From Lineus longissimus (lineage: Eukaryota > Nemertea > Pilidiophora > Heteronemertea > Lineidae): a DNA stretch of 64,000 nt. The notes under the pieces were generated by a model, which saw nothing but the letters and a program-made list of their open reading frames with translations, did no database searches and was not told where the DNA came from. The translations under genes were made by a program, and so were the position numbers. This document shows positions 33,961 through 45,078 of the stretch, in pieces. Each line of letters begins with the position of its first letter. Positions within the stretch are counted from its first letter, which is position 1. The DNA lies in NCBI RefSeq assembly GCF_910592395.1, contig NC_088323.1, positions 10,651,501 through 10,715,500 of the forward strand. The letters run 5' to 3'.

Positions 33961-35285
33961 TCTTGAACATGCAACCTTTAACCCTTTTACTGCTCGACCA
34001 TAGGTCGAGTTAAAATTCCTACCCCTTTACTGTCGCACTCGACTCTGGGTCGAGAGAGAGGGAAATGCCTCAGAAAATAAATTATCCACGGCGCAGTTGG
34101 AGTCCTTTATGTTTAGTTTATCTGCCAGTGTCAAAACGGCACTGCGTCTGATCATTTGATACCAGGAAACCAAATTGTTTCTACATGAAAATTTCCAGCA
34201 ACTTGCAACTGAAAGTCGAGCACCTTTTTAGAAGAGGTCAGGCAAGGGTGATGTAAGAGACGTCATCATGCCTGATGTCACAATCAAGTAAGAGACCGCA
34301 TTGTCGCCTGACTGATATGAAACAAGAGGGTGATGTCACAATCAAGAAAGTGACCACATTGTAGCCTGATCGATATAAGTGAAGAGCGTGATGTATGAGA
34401 CGTTATCATGTTGGAGACGGCATCATGCCTCATGTCACAATCTAGAGACTGCATTGTAGCCTTATGGGAGAGAATAGGGCAGTGTCACAAGAACTAATCT
34501 AAATTCAAGGTAATGAAGGAAAGATTTGCACTGACCTACTTTTATGACCTTCTGCCCTACTTTAAGACTGTTATAGCTAAAGTAGTCGTGTTTAGTATCG
34601 AACTAAAGATAATGACCATTAGGTTTGTGCTAACCCATTTTCAATACCAACTGACCTACTTGGAGACGGTTACAGCGAAAGGTGTCATCCGTGTTTGATA
34701 TCAAAGTTAAAGTGTTTAAGAGTAGATTTACCCTGATATACTTTTATGACTCACTAAACAACTTGAACACTGTTAGAGGAAGGCAGTCTCGTTAATGGTA
34801 TCAAACTAAAGGTATTGAAAGAGCAGTTTTGCGCTGTCCTGCTTGAACACAGTTGCAGCAAATGCACTGAAGGTATTGAAGAGCGGATGTGACAAAAGAA
34901 CCCCTCAACTACTTCATTCGCTGCAGTTCAAATAAAACCCTCACAACTGTCATCCACCCTAGGTGCGAAATTCATTAGACGTGTGTAACTTCTCCCTGAT
35001 TAGTTATAGGGCCTATTCATATTCTGTGAAGATTTACATGAAGGACCTGAATCTGTCTATTCAGTAGTTAAACGCTGTTTTAAGCTGAACGCCCTTCATG
35101 AATTTGGCCCCATTTGTCTAAGCTTGATTCCATCTAGTCTGTCCACATCTCCCTATCTACCATAAACCTACATTCTGGTACTCGCATATAGTACTTGCTA
35201 CATTTTCTTGTCATTCATCTCATCTCATTCTTTGCTATTAAATTCCGCCAGCTTAGCTATTCAGGCCGCCTGGCCTCTGGTCTCC
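33961..35285. repeat. Degenerate tandem blocks, no gene
   Basis: Around 34200-34460 the text GATGTCACAATCAAG..GAC.GCATTGT.GCCTGA recurs three to four times with a spacing of about 60-100 bp. Around 34590-34820 GATATCAAA.TTAAAG-type text recurs three times about 100 bp apart. Both are old tandem duplications. CTCGACC-ATA-GGTCGAG at about 33998 is a small hairpin beside TTTAACCCTTTTACTGC, which resembles a piggyBac end without a partner. Confidence 0.5.
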
Positions 35286-36279
35286 ATTTTTAGCTCACCG
35301 TGGAGGAGTCTAGACAACACCGCTGTGTCCGTCATCCGTCTTCGTTGTCTGTATCCTGTTTTAAAAACATTGGCACGTTTCTTAACCGCTAGAGCTATGG
35401 GCTTGAAACTTTCTACACAGGACCCCCAGGTCAGGTGACCTCTGACAATGAATTTCTGTCTGATATGATTCTTGACTTGGCCACCAGGGGCCAGAAGTGG
35501 AAACCTAAGAAGTGTGATATCTCTCTTATGAGTGACTCGTTAGGTTCTCCTAGCAAGGATACATCACATATGATACAGATTTTCGATTTGACCTAATTTT
35601 TAAGGTAACAGAGGTCAAATGGTGGAAATTGTCCGTTTGAGTGTAACTATAGCACGTTTCTTAACCAATAAAGGTATGAACTTGAAATTTGGTACTCATG
35701 ACTCCCTACATCATATCACCTATGACCGTCATTATATCGTCCCTATACTAATGCAGTAGTATAGAACTCGCGGGACACGTGAGACACTATAGTACAGTGT
35801 ATTCGTGTCCCTGGTGATCTGCAGAAGACTATATTTAGTGTCATTCTTAGTTTGCAGATGGCGCTGCAGTTTGATTGGCACTTATGCAGCATCACAGTAC
35901 ATGAACTGATTAGCATATAAATTAATATTATGTTGTATTGTTCGATCAATCAGTAATAGATAATGGCCAAAGGTTATCAATCAAGTTACGTTGATTAGGA
36001 ATTACGTAATTACGTTGGTTACGAATTTCGATCTGATCTGATGCTCGACTTGGCCACCAGGATGCCAAAACTAAAAAAGGGAAAAATTGCAATATCTCCC
36101 TTATTAGTGACTTGTTTTCAATGATATTTTTATGGTAGGTACTCCAAGCAACGATGCATCACATGTCATACCGACTTTGGTTTGACCTATATACTATACA
36201 TGGAGAAAGTTTTTTAACCAGGATGAATTCCTTACCACAGAATGTATATACGGTGAGCACAGTGGCTCCTGACCATTTC
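35286..36279 (+). repeat. Family I repeat, copy E, with internal insertion
   Basis: The head ATTTTTAGCTCACCGTGGAGG and a GTCCGTCATCCGTC tract are present. Modules carry diverged sites (CCACCAGGGGCC at 35481, CCACCAGGATGC at about 36054). The module is interrupted at about 35726-36022 by unrelated AT-rich DNA. The tail reads CGGTGAGCACAGTGGCTCC..CCATTTC. Confidence 0.65.
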
Positions 36280-36453
36280 TTTTTGTTGGATCACATTTTT
36301 TTTCTTGATGATATTATTTTAAATAAAGTGTTTAGAGCGGGATAACTGCCTGGAAGAGGGGTTTTGGTCCACATAGATCTGCTCTGTTCCATCATTTAAG
36401 TACATGTATAATGTTCATGTGTGATGTCCTACAAGTGTCTGTATTTATTTCAG

Positions 36454-36585
36454 TATGTGAAGAACAACAAAGAAGCAGACAATGACTGGTTTCGTTTAGA
36501 GACGAATGAGAAGGGGACGAGATGGTTTGGGAAATGCTGGTACATCCATGAGTTGCTCAAATATGAATTTGATGTCGAGTTTGAT
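36454..36585 (+). CDS. UFC1: UFC1, UFM1-conjugating enzyme, exon 2
   Basis: A 44-codon exon between TTTATTTCAG (to 36453) and a consensus donor, GAT|GTAAGT, at 36586, phase 0 at both ends. It encodes the most conserved block of UFC1: [16 protein letters not shown], then [20 protein letters not shown], ending at VEFD just before the IP(I/V)TYP strand of the E2 fold. Joined to exon 1 it gives residues 1-85 of a roughly 167-residue protein. The catalytic cysteine (in the K-I-C-L-T-D segment of the family) is in a later exon. I searched by eye to 64000 and did not find it, so the next intron is very long or the exon was missed. Confidence 0.95.
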
Positions 36586-37974
36586 GTAAGTCCAAATGTC
36601 TACATGTTTACAATGAGAGTAGCCCCTAACGAATGTCTCAAGGAATGCTGGGCTAAACAATGATAAAGAAAATAGTTCCTTTTTGGAGGGCGTTACAGAT
36701 TTATATTCACAGCTGTGAACGAACATTTGATAGTCATTTTCATGCTCGTGTGAATCCAACAAGCTCAACCTGAACAAACGCAGCCTTTCGCAAAGCAATA
36801 TTTAAGATTCAAGAGGCTACAATGAAGAAATCACAGAGGAAGGGAGAGCGTGCTTTTTGTAGGGTGATTCTACCGATAATGTGAGAGCAAAAGCTGACTC
36901 CTCTCTTTGTACCGTACCTGTTGGCCTATTTGACTGAAATCAAGATGCTGTTTAGCAAGTTGTTTTTAATGGGAAACTAAAGTGACTTGACCATTAGAAT
37001 CGACTGGTGCTGCATTTCAAAAAGTGCATCATTTCTAAGCTAAATTCATGCAGCACAGCACAAAAATATTATTCAAAACTTTGTACTAAGATGCACCAGA
37101 ACTCAAGTTGGCCATGCTTGATACATTCAAAAGTGGGTGCTTTAGGTAAACAACAGCATTATATGAAGATCCTCCCAGGCATAAAGGGGCCGAGTGCTTA
37201 AGGATTCATCCCTTGAATTGTGATTGCAGCAAAAACTACCAGGGTGATTTTTCTGAAACTCGCATGGATGACACCATGTCCAAAACATTAATTATGGTAA
37301 AACAATGAATTGAAATTGGCCTAATTAATTTTCTTTTGTCTTGCTTCAAATCGAAAAAAGGAGGGTAAATAGTGGGAGCTTTCCACTTTTAGACATTCCA
37401 CAAGAATCACCATGATAATCTGCTGAAGATAGTGAAAAAAATATTTAACATTTTCTTTAGAAACAGTCTGAAAAAGCATCATTAAAACTCCATATTCTGC
37501 AATTTTTGGCCAAAAAGTCTGACCTATTCTTGAGTAAAATTACTCTTCTACAACAATTGATCTGCTGATGAGCAAGGTTTAGGGATCTATTTCATTATAA
37601 AGGTACCTGAGGACTTCTTTTGGACGGTACCGCTTTGGCAGTAGCAGAGAAGTTTCAAATTTGAAAACATTTTCAAAATTAAAAACCTATGTTAACATTT
37701 TTAAACTGTTGCCAGGGCCACCTATTGGTGCTAGTTTTGCCATTCTGAGAGTTGTCAAATTTGTAAACTACACAGTTGTCAAATTTGAATAGTCTTCAAA
37801 AATAATCAGATTCAAAAGGTGATTCTTCAAAAACAAGTAATTTTACACACACAGTAATATATTCTATTCTCATGGCTACTGACTAAATGGCATGATGGGC
37901 CATGTGGGAACACTGTGAATTCACCATCTGGATCAGGCACCCAGAGTAGAGAAAAATTGAAGATTGAACCCCAA
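36586..37974. other. UFC1 intron 2 or downstream DNA, no feature
   Basis: AT-rich, no domain-bearing frame, no clear repeat. Confidence 0.45.
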
Positions 37975-38220
37975 CCTTGTTCCACAAGTGAAAGCCATAT
38001 TCTATACTATGGTCTCACTAGCCAGTGCAGAGGCCAGGCCTACCTGCCTCCAAGAATGATGCGACATCATTTCATGCATACCCCTGTTCCAGCGGCTGTA
38101 GACTTGGCAGTACCTTACTCTCACACATACCTATACATTTCTGAACAGCTTGTTACCACTAGAATACATCTGGCCAAGTTTCAACGTCGTCTAGACATGC
38201 AGTCAGGCATAGACTGATGC
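37975..38220 (-). repeat. Uninterrupted copy of the repeat split at 8742
   Basis: Read on the minus strand this matches 8584-8741 and then, without a break, 10768-10815. The join reads CGCATCATTCTTGGAGGCAGG. It serves as the empty-site reference for family I copy A. Confidence 0.8.
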
Positions 38221-39430
38221 GCCACAATGCATGAGAAACTCTGTATGTTAACGCAAATTTGAAAAATTTCACCTTTATGCCTTAGAACTCCAAGATTAAC
38301 AAGGATAGTGAAAAAAAATCTCATACACATCTACTCAACACCTATAGAAAGCCAACTGATAACTACTGCAATCTTTTATATAAAAATAGGGTGTCGTTGC
38401 GGCTTTTGTTTGAGTTTTTGCCCTCGAAATTTTACCTTGAGAACATTTGCAATGTCACAGGAACCAGTCTATGTCAACTTCCTGTTGAGCTATAAATAGC
38501 ATGCAGGGCCTGCTCACCGCATAAGTGCACAGCACAGCCCTCAAATAATCGTCCAAGCTACCCCTTCACAAAATACCTTGGAGATTTACATTTGAACAAG
38601 TAGTAATAGGGATAGAGTAGGCCCATCTGTATGCATGGTAATCACTCGAGATTGAAGAACTAGTTTTTTGTGAGGGTACAATCCGGACCTGATCACCACT
38701 GGCTAGTGAGACCTTAATGCACATATGCTATCCTATATGTCCCCTTTTTACCTCAAAATCTAAAAATATGGATTCATACAAACAGTTTGGTGCGCTACAT
38801 GACAGGTTGAACAAGGATAGCTTCCAGTTATGATTCAATAGAAATCATAGGCAAAAGCACCACTCCACCCACCCATTCTCAAATGTGTTCAGAAAGTGGA
38901 TTTTGTGACACCAGCCAATCGACCTATGTGCCCATCCAGTAATGATCAGTGCTGAAAGTAATTCCAAAACAAAAATCAGTAGTTATAAGGTGGATTTGGG
39001 TTATGAGCTTCATCTTCATCTGTCCGCTGAAATAGCAAGCTGGAATCTATTATTTTCAGTCTAAAAACAGATATGTTGGCTGTTTGAGGGGCTTGGCTGC
39101 CCAGGGTGAACAGCAGACCTGAATACATCAACTGGTGCCTCTAACAGTTTGATTTAATGGTACCTTATAGTACAGACATATATCAAAATATATTATTGAA
39201 GTGTTTCAGACACCCTGGCAATGACGTCATCATGACTTCACATGGCATCATTCACAGGGTGTGATGATGACGTCATTGTGACATCATGATGACATCAATG
39301 CCAGTGAAAGCAACAGTAGTGTCAGCAGGACTGTTTGGGAGAGAAAGTAAATGAACCATGCACTATACAGAACACAACTCAAGAGAAACAAAGTAACTCA
39401 ATGCAGCAACGAGGTAGAAAACGAAAAGTA
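38221..39430. other. No supported gene
   Basis: At 39230-39300 there are repeated GATGACGTCATxxTGACxTCA words: imperfect overlapping CRE-like palindromes at 39224-39295. Otherwise AT-rich DNA with short frames. Confidence 0.45.
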
Positions 39431-39867
39431 TGGGCGTTTATTTCTGTATAAATAGAGGTTGTCTCAAAAAGACATTTTATGTTGTGTTATGACTCGAATA
39501 GACGTTTGGTGGCGCTCGTTTTAACGGAGACGTACCTGAAATAAACATATTGTGTCGTATCTCAAATAGACATACACTCAAATAGACGTTTGGTGGCGCT
39601 CGTATCTCAAATAAACATATATTGTCGTGTTTTCAGCTTTTTGTGTATAACTCAAATAGACGTTTGGTGTCGCTTTTCCGCAAAAATGGAAGTTCCTCAA
39701 ATAGACGTTGTGTATGTTGAGTGTATGTCTATTTGAGATACGACACAATATGTTTATTTCAGGTCCGTCTCCTTTAAAAAGAGCGCCACCAAACGTCTAT
39801 TCGAGTCATAACACAACATAAAATGTCTATTTGAGAGAACCTCTATTTATGTGGAAATAACCGCCCA
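39431..39867. mobile_element. TA-flanked fold-back MITE (437 bp)
   Basis: The arms run from TGGGCGTTTATTTC (39431) and to GGAAATAACCGCCCA (39867), inverted over about 150 bp with few mismatches. Both sides are flanked by TA (39429-39430, 39868-39869). The sequence TCAAATAGACGTTTGGTGGCGC and its complement recur at least six times within, so the arms are themselves internally repetitive. No coding. Confidence 0.8.
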
Positions 39868-40145
39868 TAGAAAAGGGCTGGGGATGGAAGATTTGGCCAT
39901 TCGATCAAACACAAATTCAAGCTAAATTCTTTACCATGGAACAAAGACCTCAATCTTGCTGAACCAAGTACAAATTTAGAGCCGATCAGTCGAGTTGATG
40001 AGGAAACGCTACCGGCATCAAGGTGGTTTAATTTCAGTGTAAATCAGAGGCTGCGTCCTGCAAATGAAAGCAAAAGAATATCAGAATACAGGGAGAATGT
40101 CGTCATTTCAATGGAAAACAAGAGCTACGCAGAGCGAGCACATTC

Positions 40146-40597
40146 TACGCCCGCCATAAGAGTAAAGGGTGGTTGGTCAGGGTGAAAAGTGTGTTTGCAA
40201 TTGTACCGGGGAAATGCACCGCAGTACATGCAAAAGAAAAGAAAATGAGTTATCACACTCGAAACTTAATGAAGAGGCTTTTTGGGCCCATATTAGTGAC
40301 CTGCAAACGAGTTGGGTGGAAACAGTGACTATACATGATATAGAATTTCAGTAATCGCGCGGACAATGAAAGGTAAGCAGAAAATGGAAACAGGTCTTCG
40401 TGATCTTGACCTTTGACCTTTTGACCTCCAAATCAATAGGCTTCTTCGAGCCTATACTAGTGCCCTGCAAACCAGGTTTGGTGAATATACATGATGTAGA
40501 ATTTCAGTAATCGTGTGGACAATGAAAAGTTAACGGACCGACGGACGGACAGACGGACACCGAGCGCCATACCATAATACGCTCCGGAGCGGGCGTA
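40146..40597. repeat. Hairpin-headed repeat, family III
   Basis: The termini TACGCCCGC (40146) and GCGGGCGTA (ending 40597) are inverted. The right terminus includes the 12-bp palindrome CGCTCCGGAGCG (40580-40591), preceded by a GACGGACGGACAGACGGAC tract. Read on the minus strand this is hairpin then GTCCGTC tract, as in families I, II and IV. The body has two modules about 165 bp apart (ATAGAATTTCAGTAATCG at 40339 and GTAGAATTTCAGTAATCG at 40496). TGACCT occurs three times at 40407, 40414 and 40422. Confidence 0.6.
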
Positions 40598-40701
40598 TAA
40601 AGAAAAGACTGCTGCAAGTATTACATGAGCACACAAAGAATTGCAGCAGAAAGATGCCGTCAGAATTGACCATTGAGAGAAGGCGACGCCTACTGGATTA
40701 C

Positions 40702-42698
40702 TTTTTACCCCTCAGCCCAAATGGGCTAGAGGGGTATTGTCGTCCCGTGCGCCGTCTGTCCAGGCTGGCGTCTGCTACTTGGTTTCCGTCGATTTCTAGA
40801 AGAACAGCTTTGACAATCAATTAAATTTTTGGTATGTACATTGGGGGTGACTAGAGGAAGGTTCCTTTCGAAAACGGGCTTGTTCCGATTATCAATATGG
40901 CCACCAGGGCAGCGTGTTTGAAATTGGTTTCCGTCAATTTCGAGGAGAACTGTTAGTCCGATCAAATTCATTTTTAGCTCACCTCTTAGCAGAGGTGAGC
41001 TTATCCCATACCGTGGCGTCCGTCGTCGTCGTCGTCCGTCGTCCGTTAGCAGGGCACGTTTTGTAACTGTTAGAGATATTGAGTTGAAACTTGGTACACA
41101 TGTACCCTTATGTAATGACACCTTGGAGACCAAGTTTCGGTCCGATTCGTTTCATGGTTTGGCCACCAGGGGGCCAAACGTTAAAAGTGAAAATATGCAA
41201 TATCTCCCTTAATAGTAGTCGGGAAATTTTGAAAAAAATATGGTAGGTACTTCTAGCAAAGGTTCATCATATATCCTCCGGGTTTTTGATTTGACCTCCT
41301 TTTCAAGGTCACAGAGGTCAAATGGTGTAAATTGGCCGTTAGGATGTAACGATGGCACGTTTCTAAACTACAATGACTATTGATACCAAATTTGGTACAC
41401 ATTTACCCCTTAGTCAGGTGATCTCAGGGACCGAAGTTTGGTCCAATATGATTCACCACTTGACCACCAGGGGGCAAAATCCAAAAACCTTAAAAATGTG
41501 ATTATTCCTTAACTTCTTGCCCGATTGCCACCAATTTGATATCATGGGTACATCTAACCACCATACAGTATATGTCACACAGGTTTTTAATTTGACCTTC
41601 TTGTCAAGGTCACAGAGGTCAAATGGCGTAAATTCGCCGTCAGGCCTTAACTATGGCACGTTTCTTAACTGCAATGACTATTGATCACAAATTAAGTACA
41701 CATGTACCCCTTGGTCAGGTGATCTCAGGTACCGAAGTTTGGTGCGATCTGATTTGCCGTTTGGCCTCCAGGAAGGGGGCCAAATCCTAAATTCTTCAAA
41801 TTCCAAGTAATGACTTGCCCGATTGGCACCAATTTTATATCATAGGTACATCTAATTCTAACAACCATTCAATGTGTCACCCGGGTCTTCTTTGATTTGA
41901 CCTACTTTTTAAGGTCACAGAGGTCGAATGTACTGTAAATTGGCCATTTTGGGGAAATTGTAATTGCTTGGACCTACATCAAACCTAACACTACATGACA
42001 CAATACCATGCTCTTTATCCATCTTTCCTCCACATGAGGTGAGCACAATGGCCCTGGCCATTTCATTTGTATGTACGTTGGGGTGACAAGAGGAAGGTTC
42101 CTTTCGAAAACCAGCTCGTTCTGATTCTCAATATGGTTGCCAGGGCGGCGTGCTTGAAATCGGTTTCCGTCAATTTCGACGAGAACCGTTTGTCCGATTA
42201 AATTCATTTTTAGTATGTACGTTGAGGGTGACTAGAGCAAGATTCCTTTCGAAAACGGGCTTGTTCCGATTATCAATATGGCCAATAGGGCGGCGGGCTT
42301 GAAATCGGTTTCCGTCAATTTCGAGGAGAACCGTTCGTCCGATCAAATTCATTTTTGGTATGTACGTTTGGGGTGACTAGAGGAAAGTTCCTTTTGAAAA
42401 CCGGCTCGTTCTGATTTTCAATATGGTCAACAGGGCAACGTGCTTGAAATCGGTTTCCGTCAATTTCGAGGAGAACGGCTTGAAGGCTGGAATCAATTTT
42501 TAGTGGGCGTAGGCCTAATGCAGTTATGTAAGGGGAAGGTTCCTTTCGAAAATCAGTGCGATTCGAAATTCAATATGGCCGCCACGCTCACATCCTCAAA
42601 ATAGGTTTCCACAATTTTGATTTCCATATGCAAATTAGCCACTCCACTAAGTCAACTTCACCATTATCTCACCTTCAACCTTAATAGGCTGAGGGGTT
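40702..42698 (+). repeat. Hairpin-headed repeat, family II: 145-bp tandem array, interrupted
   Basis: The head CTTTTTACCCCTCAGCCC-AAA-TGGGCTAGAGGGGT (40707-40734) is followed by GTCGTCCCGTGCGCCGTCTG. Units of 145 bp are marked by GGTTTCCGTCAATTTCGAGG at 40781, 40926, 42162, 42307 and 42452. The end GGCTGAGGGG (about 42687) is inverted to the head's CCCCTCAGCC. A family I element (40971-42068) sits inside the second unit. Open minus-strand frames across units (NLIGRTVLLEIDGNRFQARR) come from the array. A related two-unit block with the same spacing is at 48936-49290. Confidence 0.7.
40971..42068 (+). repeat. Hairpin-headed modular repeat, family I (copy F)
   Basis: Almost identical to 27272-28415: 11-bp stem at 40976-41001, CGTCCGTCGTCGTCGTCCGTC, CCACCAGGGGGC at 41163 and 41464, AGGTCA-CAG-AGGTCA at 41306 and 41607, and the same tail to CCATTTCATTT. 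It is inserted in the 145-bp array of family II. Array text ATCAAATTCATTTTT stops at the head and GTATGTACGTTGGGG resumes at the tail. Removing about 1091 bp restores the 145-bp spacing. Confidence 0.88.
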
Positions 42699-42711
42699 AT
42701 GCTCGCTTTGC

Positions 42712-44065
42712 GATGGTATTTTCTCTCAACTGTAAGAGGTGCCACGGAAAGCTGCCCAAGTCTATGGCGATGACTGATGAAATTGAGAGTTGCTCTGGAC
42801 CTGCTGGGTTGCAATTAAATAAGCAGCTAACTCTTGCCTGCTTGAAAAGTAGTGCTGGCATTCAGGATCTTCGACTGGCAGTGTCTGCTCTGAACGTAAC
42901 TCTCCCATGTGCGACTACACCTTTACAGAAAGCTGAATAAGAATTCTTAAAAGGTCATCGAAATCAATCAGGCGGCAATGAGGGGAAAACCTGTGCCGGT
43001 AGGATGTCCTGGACTTGGGCCAAATGCCAGTGGTTGAAGGTCACACTGACACTGCTTTCAATAACCGATCTGGCTACGAGGCCGCCACACAGTCCTTCTG
43101 TGGACTTATTGAAGAGCAACACGGTCTAGTCCTTGCAGTCTGCACAGCTAATAAATTTTGCCGAAAACGAAACTGCCAGCACGAAGGAGGGTGTCAGAAA
43201 ACTTACGATTTCAGCAAGACAATATCCTCATCAGAGCGAGCCTTGGCAGCGGCAAACCTGTAAAAGATAACAGACAATGGAGTGGTGTCACTTGGATCCC
43301 TAACAAGCGATGCAAGTAGTCAACTTGACAAACTTGTCAACAGCGTAAATGCCAGCCAGAAGAATCCCCAAGCTCTAAAGTTGAAGCACTTTTATTGTCT
43401 TGTACATAGGATGCGCACTTTCCAAAAGGTAGTAAAAACGCAGGTCAAGTTCAAGTCCCTGACGGATATGAAGCAAAAAGGGAAATTCCTTGCTGCCCTG
43501 AGACGTCGCATCTTCTGGGAAATCAAATGGGGGACAGGAAAAAGACGGCCAACAGAAATGATATACAGGGCAGTTGCGAATGCTCTCCTGTGTTTCAGAG
43601 AAGACCACACACAATGCAGGAAACACTCCTTTGTTTGCAATGGGTGTCCACGAAAACCCCCATGCTATCTTCCACATGGGAAGTACTTCTGTCTTATAAC
43701 TCAAGAAGCCCTGAACGTCTTGGCAATCATCAATAAGTACTTTGCCCCTGCAAAGTTGGAGACGCTTCACTGTAGCAAGACGATGAACCAGTGAGAATCT
43801 ACATTCGTTGGTGTTTACGTATGCCCCCAAAGGAACAACATATTCAAGAAACTTTCAAGGACTGAGCCACTCAGCCGTCCATACGAAGATTTTTGGACCT
43901 GGACGTTCAACCAAGATCATCGCCAAACAACTCGACTTAGTTACTGACAAGAGAACGCTCTTCACTGTTCTACTGGCACAAAAGGACAAGAAGGCAAACT
44001 ACAGTGCTTCGCGCCAGGTCAGCAAGCGGTACAAGCTGATGCGGTATGTAAACAAAAGAAGATAA
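42712..44065 (+). pseudogene. Mutator-like transposase relic
   Basis: Four plus-strand fragments in conserved order. A CxxC segment (CKRCHGKLPKS) is followed by LNKQLTLACLKSSAGIQDL..ALNVTLP (to 42940). Next comes DTAFNNRSGYEAATQSFCGLI, with Cys-rich NKFCRKRNCQHEGGCQ and ISSSERALAAA (43015-43263). Then KLKHFYCLVHRM.. and CPRKPPCYLPHGKYF..FAPAKLETLHCSKTMNQ (43282-43794). Last is a basic end, YKLMRYVNKR. The order (N-terminal CxxC, VNRRxVLA-type helix, DxxFNN strand, Cys/His cluster, long helical part) recalls metazoan Mutator-like transposase domain proteins. Intervening stops and frame changes (frames 2,1,1,2) mark it as dead. Family assignment is from memory and moderate. Confidence 0.55.
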
Positions 44066-45078
44066 GTCAACAGAGCAGAAGCAAGCGGTTCAGCATATGA
44101 GCATGGTGATATCAACATAAATACTGGCCACACATACGCTTTCAGTGGGTAGTAATATGTAAATTAGCAATGATAGCTCACAGTGTTTAAAAATAGAATC
44201 TACTTTGAGTAGTTTCCTTTTGTACTTCTCAACAACAAGGTTACAAGTAATACATGTGAAAACTTTGTAGTGTGTGCATGTAATATTCGGTGGATAAGAC
44301 CCCTTTGATGCAGGGGTGTCAGTTTGTGAATGGTCATGACCGTGATCTATCTGTCATCCCGTAATCATTTCAGGCCAATAAACCATTGAAACGGGATGTT
44401 GGTTGGAACAGTGACAAAACATTCCTTTCTATTGTATTGTTAGAACTGTTCAAAGTCTATCGAAACCTGAAATATGAAATTAAAAAAAGAATGCTGTTTG
44501 CTAACTTATCAAAGATATATCTGGGGTCAGTAACAAATATTAAATAAATGAAACAGTCTTTCAGGTTGACAAAGCCTCCTAATTATGAGAAACAAAAGAA
44601 TATTTTGGTGCAAGGAATAAGCAAACCTGTTGGCTTTTACTGCCCAAAACCTTAGGGTCATTGCTAGGACAAGCTGGCATTTTGCAGAAAAAATTCCCTA
44701 CATGTAGATAGTAAATGAGTAAATGGTGATTTCTTTTTCAGCTTTTAAATTTTTTTCCGATGGACTTTATCATGAGGTTTTGAAAGGAACCAGTTCTGGA
44801 CCCACCTTGCACTGAAGGCCAATGTACAGACATCGGCATAGGCCTACAAATTCTTATGTTAAAGCATATGACTAATCTGTGGCCTTTCCAGGAATCTTAT
44901 TAGATAATCCTGAAGTATGGTGACTGAACAGCCAGCAGGGCCACGAACAGCGATGTAAGAGCTTGGTGAAATGACATGTTATTCATATTACATTACTTTT
45001 CCATTCATCGATAGTTTGCAAGGCTTTATGCAACTTGTATAGCTAATTAGGCGTGGCAATGTATGTGTAGAGTACATA
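44066..45078. other. No supported gene
   Basis: AT-rich DNA between the Mutator-like relic and the Penelope-like fragments. No repeat or domain recognised. Confidence 0.5.

Noticed and set aside
33970-34060. TTTAACCCTTTTACTGC as a third piggyBac end
   Set aside because: No matching right end with TTAA and no shared interior with the two confirmed elements.
40726-42352. Minus-strand frames with NLIGRTVLLEIDGNRFQARR as a protein family
   Set aside because: They follow the 145-bp unit, which is not a codon multiple, so the frame is lost from unit to unit; an array by-product.
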